Shown: positions 1 through 11,274 of the stretch, piece after piece | Position numbering within the stretch: the first letter of the stretch is position 1 | Layout of the letters: every line of letters begins with the position of its first letter | Assembly (NCBI GenBank): GCA_027972325.1 | Contig: JAPMOS010000012.1 | Location: forward strand, 1 to 64,000 | Direction of reading: 5' to 3' | From: Paratrimastix pyriformis | Taxonomy: Eukaryota > Preaxostyla > Paratrimastigidae | Length of the DNA: 64,000 nt | The notes under the pieces: generated by a model | Databases searched by the model: none | The model's input: only the letters and a program-made list of their open reading frames with translations | Told to the model about the DNA's origin: nothing | Made by a program: the position numbers and the translations under genes

Positions 1-253
1 AGCATCGGCGGCCTCCGCGGATCCCCGCACGCACGCCCCTTGCAGAGTGGACCGCCCCGGCCAGTGCCTGCCAGCAGGGCATGGTGCGCGACCGATCTGG
101 CCGCTGCCGCGGGGCGCCCGCGGTGCTGACGGGCGGCGCCCCCGGGCAGTGGTCCCGGTTGCGCCCGGGCTGCGGCTGCGCGAGTGACCCTGCTCAACAC
201 CGCCCCCAGGCCGGCCCCTGACCTGCTTCGGCATCTTCGCCGTCGTCGAGTAA
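1..253 (+). CDS. possible 3' end of a cysteine-rich protein (partial)
   Basis: The window opens with a plausible 3' splice acceptor (TTGCAG ending near position 46), followed by an open frame with regularly spaced cysteines (ACQQGMVRDRSGRC, then CGC). Spacing of the form C-x3-G-x-x-x-D-x-x-G-x-C is seen in EGF-like and other extracellular repeat modules. A GT-AG pair of only about 26 bp would join this frame to one ending in LTCFGIFAVVE and a TAA at 251-253; without that splice the frame ends at a TGA at 219-221. No family is recognised and the gene body lies outside the window. It could also be non-coding sequence with a chance open frame. Confidence 0.28.
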
Positions 254-810
254 AATAGCTCCCACCCACGACCGGCCGGCCGCCCTTCCTCCGCCTGTTG
301 GTGCGGCTGCCCCTCCTTCGCCTTCCCCCCCCCCCCCCGGCGTGCGAGTGTGAGCGATGCTTCTGGTTCGGCCTCTTGTTAATTCGCGTCGCACGCCCCT
401 TCTTCTGTTCTTCTTGTTCTTGTTCTTGTTGTTCCGACGGTTGCACCACGTGCCCTTTTGCGTGGGTCTTGTTGGCGGCGCGGCGCCGCCTGAAAACCCC
501 ATCCAGCCGGCTCCTCCTTCGGCTCGAGTCGCCTTTCCCCCCCCCCCCCGCGGTCGCCGCCCGGGTCGGGCCGTTCAGCGCAGTCAGCTGGCTCTCTTCG
601 CGGGAGATGAGCCCCGCCCACACAAAAAGGCGGGCACTCGAGAGAAGACGAGGCGAGGCGAAGGGGGAACGCACGGGGAAACGGACGGGCGGGTGGGGCG
701 GTGGGGGGAGGGGGAAGAGAGGGGCGAGGGCTGGCTCGAGAAGACCACAAACGGAGTCCGCCCCCTGCCGTCCTCCTCCCCACCCCCCCGGCCACCGCGT
801 GGGCGTCGGA
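254..810. other. intergenic, no gene recognised
   Basis: This is the space between the 3' ends of the possible first gene (+) and dymeclin (-). It holds two poly-C tracts (about 327-339 and 538-550), a CTTGTT-type short repeat near 405-435, and G/A-rich sequence near 690-740. No open frame with family similarity was seen on either strand. It probably contains the two 3' untranslated regions. Confidence 0.5.
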
Positions 811-3800
811 CTATGGGGCGGGTGCACCCCCGGTGGCCACCATGACGGGGGCTTGCTGCTCCTCCTGGGAGGAGCCGGCGGGCCACGGGGCGGCGGTCCC
901 CGAGCTGGGCCCGGGGCCTGGGGGGGGAGGCAGGTCCAGGGGCGGCGCCCCCAGGGCGGCCGGGTCGAGGGCCACCGGGGCGGCCGGCTCCAGGTCGGCC
1001 GTCTGGAGGACCGCACCCGTGGGGGCCGGGGCGGGCTGCTGCAAGGGGCTCCCCGCCAGGGCGGCGCGCAGGGGGGCCGCGTCCGCAGGCCGCACGACCG
1101 ACTGAGGCCGGATGGGGTGGAATGGGCCGGGACGGGAGAGAAGCCCAAGCAAAGATGATGAACGGGGCATGGACGCGGCGAGGGGGTGCAGGGGGTGCGT
1201 GGGGTGGAGGGTGCGCAGGTGCGCGGGGTGCGCAGGGGGGGGAAGACGCCTCGGACCTCGGCCAGGGCGAACAGGGTGATGGGGGGCCGGTGCCAGGCCA
1301 GGGCGTGCAGGGCGTAGGTGAGCATCCACACGTAGGGCACGAAGAACTCGTCGGGGCGGGTCTCCTCCTCGTACCGGTACAGCGGCAGCGGCACCGGCTG
1401 CCACCACGCCGGGCACAGGGGCAATGCCACGAGATGAGCCAACACGAAGGGGGGTGGGGGGAGGGGGGCCGAGGGGGGATGCAGACCACGAGACGTCGTC
1501 CGACCAGCGGTGGGCGGCGCTCTCGATGGAGGCCAGGACGGCCTCGGGCTGCAGGGGGCGCCCCCGACCGGGCGGCTCCAGGGTGGGGCCAGTAGTACAA
1601 GTGGCTGCTGAGGGCGTCCGGTTGGTGACCAGGTCCGAGTAGAGCGGTGCCCCGCAGCCGCCCAGAAGCTCCCGCCCGCTGCCGAGAGGGCAGGACGGAG
1701 AAGAAGAAGAGCCCGTGAAGATGCTGGCGGGGGGGAGGGGTGGGTGGGCCGGCGAACCCCAGGTAAAGCGACGGCGTGCGGGGAGCGCTCGGGCCTGGGG
1801 CACAGGGCGGCGTGGAGGGTGTGCAGGGCCATGCGGAGCTGGTCCGACAGGGTGCTGCACTCGGGGCACTCGCACTTGACCAGCGGGCCCCGCGGGTCGG
1901 CCGCCGAGGCGGGCGGGGCTGGGGTGGCGGGGCCGGCGGATGGGCCCGGGCCAGCCGGCGGACGAGGGTCTGCACCAGGTTGACCAGCCGCAGGGCCGCG
2001 TAGGGGTGCAGCTTGGAGGAGTGCGACCCCATGTTGGCCAACCGCCAGGCAGTGGAAGGGCAGGTAGTCGTCCTGTGGGATGGCGGCCGGGAAAGTGAAC
2101 GAGGGACGCCGTGGCCGGGAGGACGGATGGACGGGAGCGGAGGGGGTAGGCCGGGTCAAGGGGAGGGGCGGGCGCGGGCCTTGAGCGGGAGGAGGGCGAT
2201 GAGGGCCCGCACCAGGATGACCACAATGAAGGAGCCCATCGTGATGGGGCCCAGGGCGTGGTCCCGGTACCAGCCGATGGCCGGCCCGCCCACCTCGAGC
2301 TGGTGCAGGGCCTGCACGGCGGAGGGACGGCGGGGTCGGTCAGGTGGGGATGTGATGGTGTGCGTGGGTGTGTGCATATGGCAACGAGTGGGGGGCGGGT
2401 CCGGGACGGGAGGGACGGGGACCCGTTGAAGGGGCGGTCCTCGGTCAGCATCAGCAGCGAGATCGTCGTGTAGACGTGCGAGGGTCGCTGAAGGCGGACG
2501 TTGTACAGCGGCCAGCAGGGGATGAGCTGCGGGGGGGGGGGGGGGGGATGATTGATGGTGATGCCGGTGGCTGGTGGCGGTGGACGGAGTGGAGGCGCAC
2601 GGACGAGTGTCAATGTCGGTGCGGGCCAGGTGTACTGGCGGAAGGTGGCGTTGCCGTAGAGGAGCGTGTACAGCAAGACCACGTGCAGCTCGCTGCAGTT
2701 CCTGTGGGCGGGCGGGCAGGCGGGGTGGAACAGCGACCAGGCGGACGGGCGTGGCGCATGAGGTGTCCGCATCGCTGGTCTGCTTCCCCCCCCCCCCCCC
2801 CCCGACCGACCAAAGGGCCGCCCGACAGCAACAGGGGCGGGTGGGCAGACCGTGCGATGGCGTTGAAGAGGGCCGAGAAGGAGATGTGCAGGGCGCCCTC
2901 GTGGGGGGCCGCCTCGGGGTCGACCGAGACCGCCGAGACTGCACACGGCGCACATTGGGCGTGAAGATGGGCGATGGGCGATGGGGACGAGGCGGCGAGA
3001 ATGAATGGGCCGCGAGACGAGACCCGAGTGCAAATTCGAGTCGGACGGTGGAGGGGGCGCGGGGGTGCGGACGGACGGATGCTGTCCTGCATCGTGCGGA
3101 GCATGCGGGCGTAGGGCGAGAGGGTGCTCCAGCCGGGGCCGCTCGTCGCGACCCCCGATGCCGGGTCGACGGGGGCCATTCGGTAGCTGGCCAACACCAG
3201 CAGCAGGGCCAGCGAGCGGGTCGACAGGGGAGCCTGTCCCGCATCGCCGCACCCACGCCAAAACCACCATGTGAGCCGGCGGGAATAGAGGAATGGGGGA
3301 AGCTGCGCGCGGGGGGCCCACAGTGGGCGGGGGCGAACCTGGTAGAGCATCAGGGCCGACGAGAGGGGCGCCGTGGGGTCGACGAAGGGGCTGGCCGGGC
3401 TGGGGCTGGCAGGCGAGATGAGCCCGTGTCGGGGCGGGTCGGGCGGGGCGTTGCCCGTCATGACGGCCAGCAGGTGGATGGGATACAGCAGGAGAGAGGC
3501 TGCCCCCCCCCCGCGCGCCCGACCCGCCACACGTGTACGCGGAGATCAACCGGTGAGAAGATAGACAACCAGCCACCACGGGAGGGCGGCAGACTCGGGA
3601 TGGGGGTCGACAGACAGGCGTACGAGCCGATGGTCGAGAGGGCGCCCCAGAGGGCGCCGGGCTTGGCGACGGGGGCCAGGGCGGGGGTCGAGGTCGACTT
3701 GCCCACTGGCGTAGGGGGAGCCAGCGGCTTGGCCGAATCGGTGGGAGGGCCGGGCGGTTGGGCAGGGGCACTGGGGGTGGCGGTGGAGGTGGCGGCTGTT

Positions 3801-4997
3801 GCCGCGGGGGTGGAGATGACGGCAGCTGTGGTGGTGGCAGGGCCAGGAGCCGTGGTCGGCGAGGCGATGGCGGGGCCCGGTGAGATGGCCATCTGGCCGA
3901 GGGAGGCCGTCGAGGTGGACGGGACGAGCGGGGGAAGGGAGGCCGTCGAGGAGATGGTCACCGAGGGGGCCGCCGCCGAGCCCAGGGCGGCCGGGGTGCC
4001 GGCGGCCGGGAGGGGCGAGTTGTGGAAGACCAGCAGGTTGTACGCCAGCAGGCCCAAGGCGGCCGCCGAGGCCGGGGGGATGTGGGTCGGGGCGGGGGAG
4101 ATGACCTGGTCGAGGAGGGTGCTCCCCAGGGCCGAGGAGCGCGGGTGGGTCATGAGGAGGTCGGTGAAGAGCTGGGGCATCCCCGGGGCCGAGCGGAGCT
4201 GAGTGGCCGTGAGAATCGTGATCGTGTCCACCACCGTGGCGTGCAGGGGAACCAGGGCAGGCCTGCGGTGGAGGTGGAGGACGAATCAGTCGGGGGGCCC
4301 ATTGTGACGGGGGGGGGGGGGGGGGGGGGGGGGGGCAGACAGGAGGGTATCGAGGATGAACCCAATTAATCCGTCGACAAGTTCCCTGGCCATGGGGTTC
4401 GATTCGCTGGGCGCTGATGGGGAAACGGGGGACGGTGAGCGGGTTGTGCGAGCTGGAAGGACGACAGACCCCCCGGGGAGGAGGAAGGAGGCTGCCGAGA
4501 AGGGTGGTGGATAAAGTGGCTCGACAAATCTTCATTGGGGACGTATTGCACAAGAAGGAGCGCATAGGCCTGCGTCAAAAAGAGCAGGTTGCAGAGATCG
4601 AGGGGGAGGACCACCGCCTCCGGAGCCTCCTTCCGGACGCGCTCGGTGAGGTTCTTCAGTCGAACAAGAAGCAGATCGAGGAGCAAGGAGAAATTGTGCG
4701 TCCTTCGGTTGTTGTCGGCTGTGCGTGGGCAAGAAATAAGGTTTGTCAATGAAGAAGGGACTTTGACAGACCAGCCTGGAAAGCGAACGCCTCCATACTC
4801 TGTTCAAATTCCAGCACAGAACGTGGACTTAGTTGAGGTGGCTTCCCTGCGCAGATTGTCTCCAGTGTTTCCTCGGCCAGGGGCTTCTCAGAGAAGATGG
4901 GAGAAATTAGCGAGAAAACAGTCTCTTTCGTGGTCTCCGCCCGCCGGAACAAGTCTGGAGGCATCACAGGAGGCCCCGAAAAAGGGACCGTATTCAT
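811..4997 (-). CDS. DYM: dymeclin (Golgi-associated trafficking protein)
   Basis: Dymeclin is a peripheral Golgi protein needed for normal Golgi structure and secretion. Exon by exon the reverse strand follows the human protein. The first exon (ATG at 4997, or possibly 5063) joins by an in-frame splice to NFSLLLDLLLVRLKNLTERV, near 4700. A Pro/Thr/Ala-rich insert lies near 3720-4060. SLALLLVLASYRMAPVDP, near 3200, matches the family's LLLLLVL block, and VVLLYTLLYGNATFRQYT, near 2680, matches its LLLYTLLHQN block. HVYTTISLLMLTEDRPFN, near 2450, is followed by WYRDHALGPITMGSF. DYLPFHCLAVLANMGSHSS, near 2030, is the strongest block, and the C-terminus ends in FFVPYVWMLTYALHALAW, near 1330. A last intron (about 1107-1251) leads to a Pro/Ala-rich tail not present in animals. 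Many introns carry poly-C runs, seen as poly-G on the plus strand. The AT-richer first exons contrast with a very GC-rich remainder. Family assignment is firm; exact exon borders are not. Confidence 0.88.
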
Positions 4998-5184
4998 TGT
5001 TGCGGCTCCGAAGTGTTGATGCGAAACCGCGTGATAAGAAATTAGCCTCGCACCCCGTGTCATTTTTGGCTATTTCTGTTAGGGGTCCAAAACACCTCGT
5101 CAAAGAAACACGCTGAGCCAGAACCCTTCCCCATCCCTTCAGGAAGGATTCCTCGCGGAGCTCGATGCCCGGTGGAAAATTTTC
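4998..5184. promoter_or_regulatory. candidate bidirectional promoter (dymeclin / coiled-coil gene)
   Basis: This 187 bp stretch separates two divergent start codons and is much less GC-rich than the gene bodies. A good splice acceptor near 5141 (CCTTCAG) suggests the rightward gene may have an extra 5' exon here. No TATA or other core element could be assigned; promoter function is inferred from position only. Confidence 0.3.
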
Positions 5185-8100
5185 ATGACCGAGGTCAAGA
5201 ACGAGGAGGAGAGCCGCGCCATTGCTCTCTCAACCCGTCTTGACATTATGGAGGCGCGCATCGGGAAAATTGATAAGAGGGACGAAATTCGGGCCAAAGA
5301 TTTGGCCGCATGCGCCCAACAAGAGGAAATGAACGGCCGATTGCATGTTTTGGAGGAGCAGATGAACCGGCTGATAGCCCAACAGGAGGCCTCCGCCACG
5401 GCAACCAACCAACGAATTGACGATCTCCGTGCCACGTCTGTTTTTTTGTCCTGCCCTTTCCGATGATGTTTCCCTCCGCCTCTACCCAGGGTGAGCCAGA
5501 CCGAGGACAAGCTGCGGGCTGAGTTCGAGCAGGCGCGCAACACGGACGCGCAGGCGCTCACCCAATACCTGACCCACCTTGACGAGAACCGAAAGGGCTT
5601 TGAGATCGAGTGCAAGCTCATGCTGAAGGAGGTCGAGGTCTGGCCGCCCCCGCCCGGGCAACATCACAATCATCGCGCTCCCCCCCCCGCCCCCATCCCC
5701 TGCAGGTGGCCCTAAAGACGGAGATTCTGGAGACCACCAAGGAGCTCGAGACCAAGCTGTTGGCTCTGCAGGCGTCGGCTGAGGTGGCCGATACGGCCCT
5801 CGAGAAGGTCCGTCTCCTGCCCCTCGGATGGTGGATCTCACCCCGGTTTGCCGACCCCGCCCTCCACCCCCAGGCCACACAGCAGCAGCTTTCGCAGTCG
5901 CTCGCCGAACTGTGGGAACGCGTCCAGCAGCGTCTGGGCGAAGGCGAGACGCCCCTCACGGGGCCCGACCCGGTCACGCCTGCGGTGCCCCCCGCAGGCG
6001 GGGCCCCCGATCCCGCCGTCCAGCCTGCTGCGGCACCCCAGCCTCCCGGGCCGGCGGCCACCCCAGGGTCGCCAGCGCCAGCCCGCTCGCCGGGCCCCCG
6101 CCTGCGCGCCACCGAGGAGCAGCTGGGCCTCCTCCAAGAGGCCATCGGTCTGCTCGCATTCCTCGCCTCCTCCCCCGTTCCATCATCCGCATGGGGCCAT
6201 GCGGACCCTCGTTAGCCGACATTCGCCGGCAGCTGGCCGTGCTGGAGGAGCAGCAGCAGGAGATGGTCCGCTCGCCCCACCGCCCCCAGGCTTCCGTCAT
6301 CTCTCGGCGTTCCGTTGCCTCATGCCATGCCCCCCCCCCCCCCCCCCCCCCCCGGGCCCACCGCTCGTATGCTCTGCTGTTATGGGCTGGGTCCATGCGG
6401 GTGGGGGCGGCGCGTGGCGGGGGTCTGCAGTCGAACCTGCAGGCGGACATGAGCCGGAGCATGCGCGAGCACGTCGAGGCCCTTGCCGAGGCGCGGGCCG
6501 GCTGGGAGCGGTTCCGCGAGGCCCACCCGGCCCACGAGGAGGCCGACGCGCCCTCGGTCTGCTCTGCCCCCGGAGCTCTCATGCCACTCCCTCAGAGCCC
6601 ACTGCACACAGCATCGCCTCTTCTGGGGCTGCTCCCTCGGCCCTCCCGCCTCACCCTCGGGGGTACTGGCGGCGGTGGGGGTGGTGGGGGGGTGGGGGGG
6701 GGGGGGGGGGGGGTGGGTACAGCTTCAGGGGCAGCTGGATCGCCACGAGGAGCAGCTTCGGGTCCGTGGCCAACGCCAGAACGATCTTCCGGCACTCCAG
6801 GCCCTTGCCCATCCGCGCCCATGCCCATGCCCATGCCCATTGTCATCCTCGCCGCCGGTGGTCGGGTTGCGGTTCGGCCTTCTCTCTGCCTTTGCAGAGC
6901 TTGTGCCAGGCCGTGGGGACGGAGCCGCCCGAGGGTCAGGACCAGGATGACCGGACCCTCCCCCAGCGGGTCCGTTTGCCTCTCTTCCCCGCCCCCCGTC
7001 GGCTGAGCGAGGAGGTGTGGATGCCAAGTCTCACCACGCATTGCGGCCGTGTCCGTGGCGCCCCGCCCAGATGGCCGAGACGGAGGGCCGCGTGGCCGAG
7101 GCCGAGAAGCAGCTCAGCAGCCTGGTCCGCCCCCCCCGCCCGCCCGGCCCCCTTTTTGCTGCTTGGTCCCCCGAGGGCCGTGTACGCAACCCATCCCTTC
7201 CTCTCTCCCCGCTGCCCCCGCCCGCAGGCCTCGTCTATGCAGCAGCTGGCCGAGTCGTCCGTCCGCTCGACGGCGCAGGTCGGTCCCGCCGCCCCCGCCC
7301 CGGCCGTGTCCCCTTGCAGCACCCTTCCTAACGGGGTGGCTGGTGGGCACCCCTGCGTCGCCATCGTGGTGGGTGGCCGTGCAGACCTCGGGGGTGGTGG
7401 CGGCCCTGCAGGCGGAGCGGGAACGGTTCGAGCGGCTCGTCCCGCAGAAGGTCGCCCCCCCTCTCCCTCCCCTCCCCCTCCCCTCCCCTCCCCTCCCCTC
7501 CCCTCCCCCTCCCCTCCCCTCCCCCTCCCTCCCCTCCCCCTCCCCTCCCCTCCCCTCCCCTCCCCTCCCCTCCTCCCCTCCCCTCCCCCTCCCCCTCCCC
7601 TCCCCCTCCCCCTCCCCTCCCCTCCCCTCCCCTCCCCCCTCCCCTCCCCTCCCCTCCCCTCCCCTCCCCCTCCCCTCCCCCTCCCCCTCCCCTCCCCTCC
7701 CCTCCCCCTCCCCCTCCCCCTCCCTCCTCCCCTCCCCTCCCCTCCTCCCCTCCCCCCTCCCGTTCCATCATCCTCTCCCTCACCCTTCTCCCCTGTTCCC
7801 CCTCCCGTCTCATGCCGCATGCCGACTGTCGCCGTGCCTCGGGGATGCAGGACGACTGGGCCCAGCGGGCTGACGCCCTCCAGGTCAGCTACCTCCCCCC
7901 CCCCCCCCCCCCCCCCCATGCCCGCCTGCCCGCCAGCCTGCCACCCGCCTGCCCACCCGCCTGCCCGCCTGCCCGCCCGCCTGCCCGCCCGCCCGCCCGC
8001 ACCACTCGGTCCGACTGCGTAGGGTTGCTTGAAGCCCGCCCCCATGCCCCCCATGACCATTATCCCCTCCTCCACCCTTCCTCCGCGCCCAGAGGGACTT

Positions 8101-8745
8101 GGCTCGCCTGGCGGCCCAGCACTCCCAGGACGTCCAGGTCGGGCCGCTTTCCTCCCCCGTCCTTCCCCCGACCCTGCTCTCCATCCCCCTCCCCTCCCCT
8201 CCACGCTGTACGACCGGATGGGTGGATGGGTTGTTGCTGCTCCATTGCCGGGGCATGGTGATGGGTGGGTGGCTGATGGTATGGGATGGGACGGTGCGTA
8301 GCAAATCCACGCGACCCTGGAGGAGTCCCTGGTGCAGGCGGTGCAGAGCCGCCGCCAGGCGGAGCAGCTCTCGGCCACCCTGGGGCGCGACGTGCAGACC
8401 CTGGTCCAGGAGAACGAGGCCCTCAAGGAGGCCACCCCACCCACGTCTGCATGTCCCCCCCCCCGGTGGGGCCACCCCCAGTGCGGCGGGCCCCGCGGTG
8501 GTGCCGCCGGGCGCGGGGAAGGTGTGGTGTTCATGGTGGGTCCCGGCAACCGGACAGCAAGATAGACTCCCCTTGAATATCTCCACGCGCGCGCACACAC
8601 ACGGATTCTGGTGCGGTCGTCGTCCTCGCTTGCACGCCACCACCAGCGCCCAGCTGCCACAGGGCCCGCGGGCGAGGGGCGCCACCGCGAGTGGCACAAG
8701 TGCGCCCACCCCGAGGACCCCATCGACGTGGCCGTCTCAAGGTCA

Positions 8746-8776
<31 letters not shown>

Positions 8777-9979
8777 ACTCACTCACTCACCACCCACACG
8801 CTCGCCCACACCCACACACCCACACACCCACTCGCTCACCCACCCACTCGCTCACCCACCCCCTCGCCCACCCACGCAAACTGGCACTCGGTTTGACCGC
8901 CCCACTCCCAGGCCCTTGCCCGGGTGCACCTGCCCACCAGGCTGGCCATCCAACGGGTCAGCCCGGGCCTGTACTCGGTCGAAGGCAAGCGTTTCCACGT
9001 GCAGCTCATCAAGCAGCACCCCTTCGGTCCGCCCGCTCCCGCCCCCCCGGTCGGGAGCCTCACCTCGTCCTCCCCGCTCCGCCCGGCCGCCCCCTCTGTG
9101 GCGCAGTGCTGCGGAGCGGGCGGACGCTGCCCCTGGGCCAGTGGCTCGAGGACACGTATGGCCGCGAGCACCCCTCGGCCGCCGCTGCCCCACGGAGCGG
9201 CGTCTCCACGAGCCCCCCGCCCCCGCTTCAACAGCCCCCACCGGGCCCCGCGGCACCCGCAGCCGCCGCCCCGGGGTCAGGGGCGGCCTTTGCCTTCCCG
9301 CCCGAGGCCCTGGCTGCCTTCATCCAGCAGCAACAGCAGTTGCAGTACGGTGCGGCGGCCCGGTCGCCCATCCCGCGGGCCGCCCTGCCGTCGCTCGCCG
9401 CTGCCCCGTCCCCGGGCTCCTTCCCTTCCATCCCCGCCCTCAGCGCCCCCGCCCCTCCCGCCCCGCCCCACCGCCCCGCCCCGCCCCACCGCCCCCACCG
9501 CCTCCCCAACGCTCGATGCTGCCGCCCTCTCCGTCGGCGCTGCCATCCTCCCCCAGGGCGGCTCCTCCCCGTCTTCGATCTCCCTGGGCGGCGATTCCCC
9601 CTCACGCGGCTACTCCCCCGAGATGGTGGCTCTGGGGCTGCTTCCCCCCCCCTCCTCTGGGCCTTCCGCTCTCGGCATCAGGGCAGCCGAACTGCCGCTG
9701 AAGCTCTCAGCCACGGCCCCTGGCCGGCTGGCCATCTCTACGGGCCTCCCCACCCGACTGCCGGCCTCTCCGCCCCAGGTGGTGGTCCCCTCAGCTGCCC
9801 GGGATGAGCCCCTCGTGACCCCTCGTCGCCTGGGGCCGCGCAGTCCCCGCCAGCCGGTGGCAACCCGACAGACTCCCGTGGTGCCCGTCAGTCTGCTGGC
9901 TGGGTCTGTGGGTTTCTACTGCCCCCACCTCATCTCCGTTTTTGTTCCCCACAGCGTCCACGCAAACCCGGATATGTAA
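5185..9979 (+). CDS. coiled-coil protein with C-terminal GAS2-like domain
   Basis: The first exon encodes a long heptad-type helix (ESRAIALSTRLDIMEARIGK, then GRLHVLEEQMNRLIAQQEAS), and about a dozen short exons continue the coiled coil through a Pro/Ala segment near 5960-6100. Examples are TEDKLRAEFEQARNTDAQAL (5500), VALKTEILETTKELETKLLA (5706), VVAALQAERERFERLVPQK (7400) and AVQSRRQAEQLSATLG (8340). The last recognisable domain lies at about 8915-9165. There RLAIQRVSPGLYSVEGKRFH joins across a phase-1 intron (9029-9109) to VLRSGRTLPLGQWLEDTYG, which resembles the microtubule-binding GAS2 fold (Y-x-V-G ... V-R-x-G-G ... L-x-x-L). A Pro/Ser/Gln-rich tail follows. The end is uncertain: TAA near 9979, or about 10097 if a terminal intron (9909-9957) is spliced. 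The start may lie further upstream. Function is inferred: a cytoskeletal, possibly microtubule-linked, structural protein. Confidence 0.55.
7448..7770 (+). repeat. CCCCT/CCCCTC polypyrimidine microsatellite in an intron
   Basis: About 320 bp made almost only of C and T, in units of CCCCT and CCCCCT, lie within an intron of the coiled-coil gene. The run is a near-perfect homopyrimidine/homopurine mirror sequence, a type known to form triplex (H-DNA) structures. A related tract lies at 57076-57272. Confidence 0.9.
8752..8878 (+). repeat. CA/CTCA and CACC simple repeats in an intron
   Basis: A run of C is followed by CACACA, CTCACTCA and CCCACTCG-type tandem units within the intron that precedes the GAS2-like exon. 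There is no coding signal in it. Confidence 0.85.
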
Positions 9980-10155
9980 TATTGTTTTTTGCTGTCCAAC
10001 CGCTTTCTCTTTGGACGGGGATGCTTTCTTGGTATCCTGCTTGTATTTATGTGTTGACTCCCGATCTGGAGTTGATTATTTTCCTCCTCTCTGTATTTTG
10101 AGGAAAAGGCGTGTCAAATTGACACTCCCGGGGGGAATATCGGCTCTCGGTTGGG

Positions 10156-11239
10156 ATGGAGGCGCACTTGGTGCTGGGCCGGCAATTTGTGGAGGAGGGA
10201 AGACTGGGCGATGCGACGGAGGAATTCAAGCAGGCCCTCCAATACAATCCGAGGTCGATTGAAATTATGAACTTTCTGGGCAACACCGCGAAGCTCGACG
10301 GGCGTCTCGATGAAAGCGAGATGTGGTATCGATCGGCCCTCAAAATTTCGCCAAATTTTGCGGTGGCCTGGTCAAATCTTGCTGGTGTGATGAAAGCGAA
10401 AGGAAGGCTCAACGATGCTGTCGAGATGTATCTTCGAGCAATCAATCTCTCGCCCCAGTTTGCTGATGCGCACAGGTCCACCCACTTGATTTTTCCCTTC
10501 CAACTTTTTCTTTCTTTCTTTCTTCTTTTTTTTTCGTTCGACGACGTAGCAATCTGGGGAATGTGTACAAGGAACTCAACATGCCCGATCAGGCCCTCAT
10601 CTCTTATGATAATGCCATTAAGTCTGGATGCCATCGCCACCACTTCTCGCATTGTTATGATTGGCACCGCCACCAGGGCCCGACCAACTTTTGCGGCACC
10701 ATATTCGAACAAGGCCACCGTCTACCACGACGCAGGTGATTACGAGCGGGCGCTGCCCCTCTATCGGAAGGCGATCGAGCTGGACCCGCGTTTCCTGGAC
10801 GCGTACAACAACCTGGGGAATGCGCTGAAGTCCATGGGCCGCCTGGACGAGGCCATCGCGGCCTACCAGAACGCCCTGCAGTTCCAGCCCACCAACGCGC
10901 ACATCCTGAACAACCTGGGGAATGCCCTCAAGGAGAAGGTCTGGTGGGTAGCACCTCCCTGTGGACCTCATCGCATCCCCACCCCAACCACCTCCCCCAC
11001 CCCCCATCCGTGCGCCCCTCCTGGCAGGGCCAAACCAAGGAGGCCCTGACGGCCTACCAGACGGCCCTCAAGGCCCAGCCCAACTTCCCGCCCGTGCTGA
11101 ACAACCTGGCCAGCCTGCTGAAGGAGCTCGGCCGGGCCCAGGAGGCCATGGCCATGTACCGGCGGGCCATCGAGATCGACCCCAAGTTCGCCGATGCCTA
11201 CTCGAACCTCGGCAACGCCCTCAAGGACATCGTCCGGCC

Positions 11240-11274
<35 letters not shown>

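Noticed and set aside
811-3771. A single 986-residue minus-strand open frame over dymeclin
   Set aside because: It runs through several introns; only parts match dymeclin, and the family match is restored only after splicing between frames.
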